Assembly: GCA_964603985.1 (NCBI GenBank)
Contig: CAZRXG010000071.1
Span: 1-11,185, forward strand
Length of the DNA: 11,185 nt
Direction of reading: 5' to 3'
From: CAZRXG01 sp964603985
GTDB lineage: Bacteria; Chloroflexota; Anaerolineae; Aggregatilineales; UBA3940
The notes under the pieces are model-generated. The model saw nothing but the letters and a program-made list of their open reading frames with translations. It was not told the origin of the DNA and did no database searches. The position numbers and the translations under genes are program-made. Of the stretch, positions 6,262 through 11,185 are shown piece after piece. Numbering within the stretch: position 1 is the first letter of the stretch; every line of letters starts with the position of its first letter.

Positions 6262-7842
6262 ATGCAATTCATTCGCGCAAACCTGCTGACGCTGATCACC
6301 TTCACCCCGCTCGCGGGCGCGGCGGTGATCATGATCCTGCCGCGCTGCTCAAAGGAGCTGGTGCGCTGGGTGGCCCTGATCTTCAGTCTGGTGCCACTGG
6401 CGCTGGCCGTCCTGGGGTGGATCTGGTTCCAGGCCGACCCCTGCCACAACGTCACACAGCGGGCCTGCTTCGACCAGAACCTGCCCTGGTTCGAGATCCT
6501 GAACAGCCGCTATCACGTCGGTGTGGACGGCATCAGCCTGTCAATGGTGCTCCTGACCGCACTTCTGACGCCGCTGGCGGTCATCATCTCGTGGAGCATC
6601 GAAGAGCGCGTCAACCTGTACATGGCGCTTTTCCTGCTGCTCGCGATGGGCATGTTCGGTGTCTTCATCGCCATGGATCTGGTCATCTTCTTCGTGTTCT
6701 GGGAGTTCGGCCTGGTCCCAATGTACTTCCTGATCAACATCTGGGGCAGCGAGAACCGCCGCTACGCCAGCTTCAAGTTCTTCATCTACACCATGGCCGG
6801 GTCGCTGGGCCTGTTGCTCAGCATCCAGTTGATCGGCCTGACCATGGGCACCTTCGACATCCCGGCCCTGCTCGCCGGATGGCCCACCTTCGAGCGCAGC
6901 CTGTTCGGAGTCAACATCAACGTCGTCAAGGGCGTGACCTTCTGGCTGTTCACACTGGCATTTGCCATCAAGGTGCCCGTGTGGCCCTTCCACACCTGGC
7001 TGCCCGACGCCCACACCGAAGCGCCCACCGCCGGGTCGATGATCCTGGCCGGGGTGCTGCTCAAGCTGGGCGCGTACGGCTTCCTGCGGCTGGTGCTGCC
7101 GCTCTTCCCGGCCCAGGCCCACGCCTTCGCGCCTGTGCTGGCCGTCCTGGCGATGCTGGCTATCGTGATGGGGGCCTTCGCCTCCTTCGGCCAATCCGAC
7201 TTCAAGCGCCTGGTCGCCTACAGTTCGGTCAATCACATGGGCTGGGTGGTGCTGGCGGTGGCTGCGGCGGGCTGGGTGGGCCTCGGCGCGCAGTACGACA
7301 CCACCGGCGGGATCAACCGCCTCAACGCCATCATCGCCGTCAACGGCGCGGTTCTGCAAATGTTCAATCACGGCATCAGCTCGGCGGCCATGTTCGCCCT
7401 GGTGGGCATGATCTACGACCGCATCCACACCCGCGACCTGATGAAGATGGGCGGGCTGTGGGTCGTCGCACCGGTCTACGGCGGGATCATGACCTTCGCC
7501 TCGATGTCGTCGCTGGGGCTGCCCGGCCTGAACGGCTTCGTCAGCGAGTTCATGGTCGTGCGCGGGGTGTGGAGCGTGTCGCCGCTCTTCACGCTGATGA
7601 CCGCCATCAGCATGCTGGGCCTGCTCTTCACCGGCGCGTACATTTTGAAGGGCATCCGGCGCGTGCTGCACGGGCCGCTCAACCAGGAGGCGGTCGCGAT
7701 GGCGCACGGGCGCTCGCTGGAGATCAGCGCCCGCGAGGTGGTTGCCATGGCTCCCCTGCTGGTGTTGATGCTCGTCATCGGCGTTTTCCCGGCCTGGCTG
7801 CTGGGCGTGATCAACGACACGGTCACGGTGCTGTTATCCTGA
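6262..7842 (+). CDS. nuoM: NADH-quinone oxidoreductase subunit M, first copy (canonical)
   Basis: This 526-residue antiporter-like pump has about 14 transmembrane segments, close to the family norm (about 500). It opens the conserved core with YHVGVDGISLSMVLLTALL. It carries the full set of proton-path residues: Glu148 in FWEFGLVPMYFL on TM5, Lys237 in KVPVWPFHTWLPDAH on TM7, Lys268 in GVLLKLGAYG on TM8, and Glu429 in NGFVSEF on TM12. SDFKRLVAYSSVNHMG and FNHGISSAAMFALVG are typical NuoM motifs. A positively inclined outer loop between the first helices and TM3 holds Cys61 and Cys69, which could pair. GAGGAAAA at 6248-6255, 6 nt before the ATG, sets the start. The gene is preceded by the heptad-repeat spacer (71 bp after nuoL) and followed 19 bp later by a second nuoM. 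Context excludes Mrp antiporter subunit D. Confidence 0.95.
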   Translation: MQFIRANLLTLITFTPLAGAAVIMILPRCSKELVRWVALIFSLVPLALAVLGWIWFQADPCHNVTQRACFDQNLPWFEILNSRYHVGVDGISLSMVLLTALLTPLAVIISWSIEERVNLYMALFLLLAMGMFGVFIAMDLVIFFVFWEFGLVPMYFLINIWGSENRRYASFKFFIYTMAGSLGLLLSIQLIGLTMGTFDIPALLAGWPTFERSLFGVNINVVKGVTFWLFTLAFAIKVPVWPFHTWLPDAHTEAPTAGSMILAGVLLKLGAYGFLRLVLPLFPAQAHAFAPVLAVLAMLAIVMGAFASFGQSDFKRLVAYSSVNHMGWVVLAVAAAGWVGLGAQYDTTGGINRLNAIIAVNGAVLQMFNHGISSAAMFALVGMIYDRIHTRDLMKMGGLWVVAPVYGGIMTFASMSSLGLPGLNGFVSEFMVVRGVWSVSPLFTLMTAISMLGLLFTGAYILKGIRRVLHGPLNQEAVAMAHGRSLEISAREVVAMAPLLVLMLVIGVFPAWLLGVINDTVTVLLS

Positions 7843-7861
7843 TTTCGGCGGGGCAACGGTT

Positions 7862-9490
7862 ATGAGCTTTCCTTTCCTGACGATTATTACCTTCTCGCCC
7901 ATCGCGGCGGCGGTGATCCTGCTCCTCCTGCCCGACGAGGGCAAACTCGACCCGGAGCGGGACGCAGCGCGCATCGCCAGCCTGCGCACCACCGTCCGTA
8001 TGATCGCCGCCATCGCGACGTTCATCAGCGTGGCGCTGGCGCTGGTCGTCTACATCGGCGTCAACCGGGCCTACACCGCCGGGCTGCCCGGCCCATTCTT
8101 CTTTGAGGATGGCCCCTGGCCCTGGGTGCCCCAGCTTGGCATCAGCTTCCACCTGGGCGTCGACGGCGTCAGCGCGCCGATGGTGCTGCTGACCGGCCTG
8201 GCGTCCTTCACCGGCGTGCTGATCTCATGGGGCATCGACGAGCGTCCGCGCGAGTTCTTCGCCTTCTTCATGCTGCTCGTCGCGGGCGTGTACGGTGTTT
8301 TCGTCGCGCTTGACTTCCTCGCCCTGTTCTTCTTCTACGAGTTAGCCATCTTCCCCATGTACATCCTGATCGCCACCTGGGGCTGGAAGGTCACCCGCGT
8401 CTACGCCTCGATGAAGCTCACGCTGTACATCCTGGGCGGCTCGGTGATCGCGCTGGTCGGCGTGATCGCGATGTACTACGTGGTCGCCGGGGCCGACCCT
8501 GCCCTGGGGCTGACGCCCGGCTTCGACCTGCTGGACATGATGAAAGCCCGCGACGCCGGAGTCTTCGATCAGGACTACGTGAGCCTGCCCTTCGGCCTGG
8601 GCATGGTCAGCTTCGCCAGGGCGTGGTTTCCCTTCATCTTCCTCGGTTTCGGCGTGCTGGCCGGTGTGTTCCCCTTCCACAACTGGAGTCCCGACGGGCA
8701 CGTCGCCGCGCCGACCGCCGTGTCGATGATCCACGCGGGCGTGCTGATGAAGATGGGCGCCTACTCGGCGCTGCGCGTGGCGGTCGTTCTGCTGCCCGAA
8801 GGGGCCAGGACACACCTGCCCTGGATCGTGTTTCTCTCACTGGTCAACGTCGTCTACGGCTCACTGATCGCGATGGTGCAGCGCGACTTCAAGTACGTCA
8901 TCGGCTTCTCGTCGGTGTCACACATGGGACTGGTCAGCATGGGCTGGGCCACCATGAACCTCAAGGGCATGACCGGCGCGGGTCTTCAGATGTTCAGTCA
9001 TGGCATCATGACCGCCCTGTTCTTCGCCTGCGTCGGCATGGTCTACGACCGGGCGCACACGCGTGACATTCCCACGCTGGGCGGCTTCTGGCAAAAGATG
9101 CCAACCGTCGCACTGGCCTTCATCATCGGCGGCCTGGTCAGCATGGGCATGCCGGGCTTCTCCGGTTTCGTGGCCGAGCTGCCGATCTTCCTGGGTCTGT
9201 GGCAGGCGGCGGGCGACATCCACCGCTACTATGCCCTGATCGCCATCCTTGCCATCACCGGCGTGGTCGTCACGGCGGCCTATATTCTGCGCGTCGTGTA
9301 CCGCGTGTTCTTTGGCGAGTTTGTCGCCGAGAAGTGGCACGGCGAGGTCACCGACGTTACCGTGCTGGACAAGGCGGCGCTGGCTATCCTGGTCTTCTGG
9401 CTGATCGCGCTGGGGGTCTACCCGCCCATCATGCAGAGGATGATCACCGCCGGGATGGAGCCTATCGCCCGCTTGCTGGGAGGTGCCTGA
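7862..9490 (+). CDS. nuoM: NADH-quinone oxidoreductase subunit M, second divergent copy (nuoM2)
   Basis: This 542-residue protein is clearly NuoM-like: FHLGVDGVSAPMVLLTGLAS, FFYELAIFPMYILIATWG with Glu160 on TM5, HAGVLMKMGAYS with Lys297 on TM8, QRDFKYVIGFSSVSHMG, YDRAHTRD, and GFVAEL with Glu439 on TM12. The TM7 region differs. It reads GFGVLAGVFPFHNWSPDGH (262-280), where canonical NuoM has KVPVWPFHTWLPDAH; aligning on PFH places Leu266 at the conserved lysine. The two NuoM proteins differ along their whole length, so this is an old paralogue and not a recent duplication. A second NuoM next to a NuoL with a longer lateral helix is the pattern described for '2M' complex I, thought to carry a fourth pump module. 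The ribosome binding site is weak (GGCGGGGC, 7848-7854). The stop codon directly abuts the GTG start of nuoN, suggesting coupled translation. Confidence 0.93.
   Translation: MSFPFLTIITFSPIAAAVILLLLPDEGKLDPERDAARIASLRTTVRMIAAIATFISVALALVVYIGVNRAYTAGLPGPFFFEDGPWPWVPQLGISFHLGVDGVSAPMVLLTGLASFTGVLISWGIDERPREFFAFFMLLVAGVYGVFVALDFLALFFFYELAIFPMYILIATWGWKVTRVYASMKLTLYILGGSVIALVGVIAMYYVVAGADPALGLTPGFDLLDMMKARDAGVFDQDYVSLPFGLGMVSFARAWFPFIFLGFGVLAGVFPFHNWSPDGHVAAPTAVSMIHAGVLMKMGAYSALRVAVVLLPEGARTHLPWIVFLSLVNVVYGSLIAMVQRDFKYVIGFSSVSHMGLVSMGWATMNLKGMTGAGLQMFSHGIMTALFFACVGMVYDRAHTRDIPTLGGFWQKMPTVALAFIIGGLVSMGMPGFSGFVAELPIFLGLWQAAGDIHRYYALIAILAITGVVVTAAYILRVVYRVFFGEFVAEKWHGEVTDVTVLDKAALAILVFWLIALGVYPPIMQRMITAGMEPIARLLGGA
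9478..9485 (+). promoter_or_regulatory. Ribosome binding site for the nuoN GTG start
   Basis: GGGAGGTG lies inside the end of the second nuoM, 5 nt before the GTG at 9491. It supports GTG as the nuoN start even though it directly abuts the upstream stop codon (TGAGTG), an arrangement typical of translational coupling. Confidence 0.75.
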
Positions 9491-10993
9491 GTGGATTTCT
9501 CCTCCGACGTTACCGCCCTCGATGTCCTGATCCCCATGCTGGCCGACGCCGGTCTGCTGGTTGTGCTTCTGGTCTCACTGACCGTCGACCTGTTCCTGAA
9601 GGGCACGCGCCGCCGCATGGTCGGCATCGTCGCCGCCGCCGGGATGTTCCTGGTGATGGCCCTCGATCTGATTGTCGGCCTGCGCAGCGTGGGCGATCCT
9701 GCCTTCGCCGAACCGGTGCTGGGCGGTATGCTCCGCTACGACATGCTGGCCCTGATCTTCCGTGTGATGGTGCTGCTGTCCGGCGTGCTGACCTGCCTGG
9801 TCGCGCTCGACGTGCCCAAAGTCGGGCAGCAGGGCGAGTTTTACGTCATGGTCATCACCGCCACGATGGGGATGGCGCTCATGGCGACCGCCGCCGACCT
9901 GATCATGGTCTTCCTGGCCCTGGAGACGACCTCGATCAGCCTTTACGTGCTGGCTGGGTTCCTGCGCGATACGCGCCGCAGCACCGAGGCCGGTCTCAAG
10001 TATTACCTGTTCGGCGCGTTCACGTCGGGGCTGTTCCTCTACGGGCTGAGCCTGCTCTTCGGCTTCACCGGCACGACCAACCTCTACCTGCTCGCCGAAC
10101 CGCTCGGCGAGCTGCTGCGCGGCGGCGCGACCGGCACCTTTGCCCTGGCGATTGCCCTGCTGCTGGTGTTGGCCGGGTTCAGCTTCAAGGTGGCGGCTGT
10201 GCCCTTCCACTTCTGGACGCCCGACGTTTACGAGGGCGCTCCGACACCCGTTACCGCCTTCGTCAGCACCGCCAGCAAGGCGGCCAGCTTCGCGCTCCTG
10301 GTGCGCGTCTTCTTCGTGGTCTGGCCCACCGAGGCGGCAGTATTCTGGACCGGCCTGCTGGCAGCGGTGGCGGCCATCACCATGACGCTCGGCAACCTGC
10401 TGGCGCTGGGGCAGCGCAACATCAAGCGCATGCTGGCCTATTCGTCCATCGCCCAGGCGGGCTACACGCTGCTGGGCGTCGTCGCCATGGCCGAGACCGA
10501 GTGGGGCGTGGCGTCTGTCGCCTTCTACATGTTTATGTACGTCCTGACCAACACCCTGGCCTTCACCGTGATCATCATCGTGGGCAACACCTCCGGGAGC
10601 GACGCGATCAAGGATCTGGCCGGGCTGGGGCGCAGGTCGCCCTACCTGGCCCTGGCGATGGTGCTGGCACTGCTCTCACTGGGCGGCGTCCCACCGCTGG
10701 CCGGGTTCTTCGGCAAGGTTTTCCTGTTCGCGGCAGCGATAGAGGCGGGGTACGTCTGGCTGGCCGTCATCGGCGTCCTGAACGCGATTGTGGCCCTTTA
10801 CTACTACCTGACGGTCGTCAAGGTCATGTACGTCGATCCCGTCGAAGATACGCGCCCGCTGCGCTTCTCGTGGGCCTATACGCTGGTGTTGTTTGTTACC
10901 GGCCTGGGCGTCCTGCTGATGGGCACCGTCGCCTATCCCTGGGTCCGGTGGGCAGTCGAGGCGGCGGGCAGCTTCGTTGCCGTGCTGCCGTAG
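9491..10993 (+). CDS. nuoN: NADH-quinone oxidoreductase subunit N
   Basis: The product has 500 residues and about 14 transmembrane segments, near the usual NuoN length. NuoN is the antiporter-like pump nearest the E-channel, between NuoK and NuoM. Diagnostic motifs are LALETTSISLYVLAGF (Glu145 on TM5, at 142-157), FKVAAVPFHFWTPDVYEGAP (Lys233 on TM7), and RNIKRMLAYSSIAQAGY. PDVYEGAPTPVTAF is specific to NuoN as against NuoL and NuoM. TEAGLKYYLFGAFTSGLFLYG is the usual sequence after the TM5 region. The proton-path lysine and glutamate are both retained, unlike the preceding NuoM copy. The start is GTG at 9491 with a good binding site. It ends the nuo run; no nuo gene follows in the remaining 192 bases. 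Confidence 0.95.
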   Translation: MDFSSDVTALDVLIPMLADAGLLVVLLVSLTVDLFLKGTRRRMVGIVAAAGMFLVMALDLIVGLRSVGDPAFAEPVLGGMLRYDMLALIFRVMVLLSGVLTCLVALDVPKVGQQGEFYVMVITATMGMALMATAADLIMVFLALETTSISLYVLAGFLRDTRRSTEAGLKYYLFGAFTSGLFLYGLSLLFGFTGTTNLYLLAEPLGELLRGGATGTFALAIALLLVLAGFSFKVAAVPFHFWTPDVYEGAPTPVTAFVSTASKAASFALLVRVFFVVWPTEAAVFWTGLLAAVAAITMTLGNLLALGQRNIKRMLAYSSIAQAGYTLLGVVAMAETEWGVASVAFYMFMYVLTNTLAFTVIIIVGNTSGSDAIKDLAGLGRRSPYLALAMVLALLSLGGVPPLAGFFGKVFLFAAAIEAGYVWLAVIGVLNAIVALYYYLTVVKVMYVDPVEDTRPLRFSWAYTLVLFVTGLGVLLMGTVAYPWVRWAVEAAGSFVAVLP

Positions 10994-11072
10994 AGGGTGC
11001 GGCTTGTAAAGCTGGTTCTCGCCCCATTGATGCACCTTGAGTATTTAACCCGGCCACGATGGGAATGTGGTT
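10994..11072 (+). other. Spacer after nuoN
   Basis: I see no gene and no strong stem followed by T residues in these 79 bases. Transcript ending after nuoN may therefore rely on the palindromic repeat that follows at 11073-11127. Confidence 0.5.
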
Positions 11073-11127
11073 TGTCCGGCTTCTCCCCTCCCCCCGGCGC
11101 CGTCAGGCGCGGAATGTGGGGGAGGGG
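11073..11127. repeat. Dispersed palindromic (REP-like) repeat, copy 2
   Basis: This copy matches positions 1-55 at 53 of 55 bases in the same orientation, with the outer arms (11085-11094 with 11118-11127) and inner arms (11097-11101 with 11106-11110) all conserved. Beyond base 55 the copies diverge. It lies 80 bp past the nuoN stop and may form the 3' end of the nuo transcript; a T run at 11150-11155 lies too far away to make it a classical terminator. G runs at 11118-11122, 11124-11127, 11130-11135 and 11142-11145 again give a G-quadruplex pattern (loops 1, 2, 6). Confidence 0.85.
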
Positions 11128-11185
11128 CCGGGGGGCTTTCAGGGGTAGGTTTTTTAAGCAAGGGCATGGGATAACGCTGCATGAG
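11128..11185. other. Window-end sequence without gene
   Basis: The last 58 bases contain the G runs adjoining the repeat and a T run (11150-11155). An ATG at 11165 is followed at once by a stop codon in its frame. Nothing further can be supported before the window ends. Confidence 0.4.

Noticed and set aside
6541..7707. Long antisense reading frame (388 residues) opposite the first nuoM
   Set aside because: Same shadow composition; fully overlaps a certain gene.
6417..7865. 482-residue + frame overlapping the first nuoM
   Set aside because: Shadow frame of nuoM with Arg/His/Pro-rich composition.
3944..9490. NuoL/NuoM-like genes as Mrp Na+/H+ antiporter subunits
   Set aside because: They sit with nuoA, H, J, K and N, and no mrpB, C, E, F or G-like genes are present.
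9199..11040. 613-residue + frame overlapping the end of nuoM2 and all of nuoN
   Set aside because: Arg/Gly/Ala/His-rich shadow of nuoN in another frame, with no recognisable domain; nuoN motifs are unambiguous.
1..11127. Flanking repeats as ends of a transposon or attachment sites of an integrated element
   Set aside because: Repeats are directly oriented, internally palindromic, and enclose core respiratory genes with no transposase or integrase.

Overview
This window is from a GC-rich bacterial genome. It holds nine genes, all on the + strand. The first is a stand-alone MetE/UroD-superfamily enzyme. The other eight form a run of respiratory complex I (NADH:quinone oxidoreductase type) membrane-arm genes: nuoA, nuoH, nuoJ, nuoK, nuoL, nuoM, a second nuoM, and nuoN. 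The tandem divergent nuoM pair, the long NuoH and NuoL, and the dispersed C/G-rich palindromes suggest a Chloroflexota bacterium, perhaps Anaerolineae. This placement is a judgement from family resemblance, not a search result.

Layout: 1-55 is the first copy of a 55-bp palindromic repeat and runs into a G-run array (46-70). 164-1207 is the MetE-like gene. 1208-1375 is a spacer with a convincing extended -10 promoter (1251-1279). 1376-1729 is nuoA, followed by a clear intrinsic terminator (1749-1778). 1822-10993 is a tight run nuoH-J-K-L-M-M-N, broken only by a 71-bp spacer with a heptameric tandem repeat between nuoL and the first nuoM. 10994-11185 has no gene but carries the second copy of the palindromic repeat (11073-11127).

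Together the eight nuo products would form a proton-pumping membrane arm. NuoA/H/J/K make the quinone-site end and the E-channel, and NuoL/M/M2/N are antiporter-like pumps. NuoL has a C-terminal amphipathic (lateral) helix region about 28-34 residues longer than in classical NuoL. This is the change expected if the arm is lengthened by one more pump module, the '2M' complex I architecture already proposed in the literature for other bacteria. The second NuoM has Leu at the place of the conserved TM7 lysine, so its pumping mechanism is worth checking. None of the peripheral-arm genes (nuoB, C, D, E, F, G, I) is here, so electron input must be encoded elsewhere.

The most unusual points are the extra pump subunit with its matching NuoL insertion, the lost lysine, the membrane-only cassette with a terminator after nuoA, a His-rich NuoL loop, and the heptad repeat that places stops in all frames between nuoL and nuoM.
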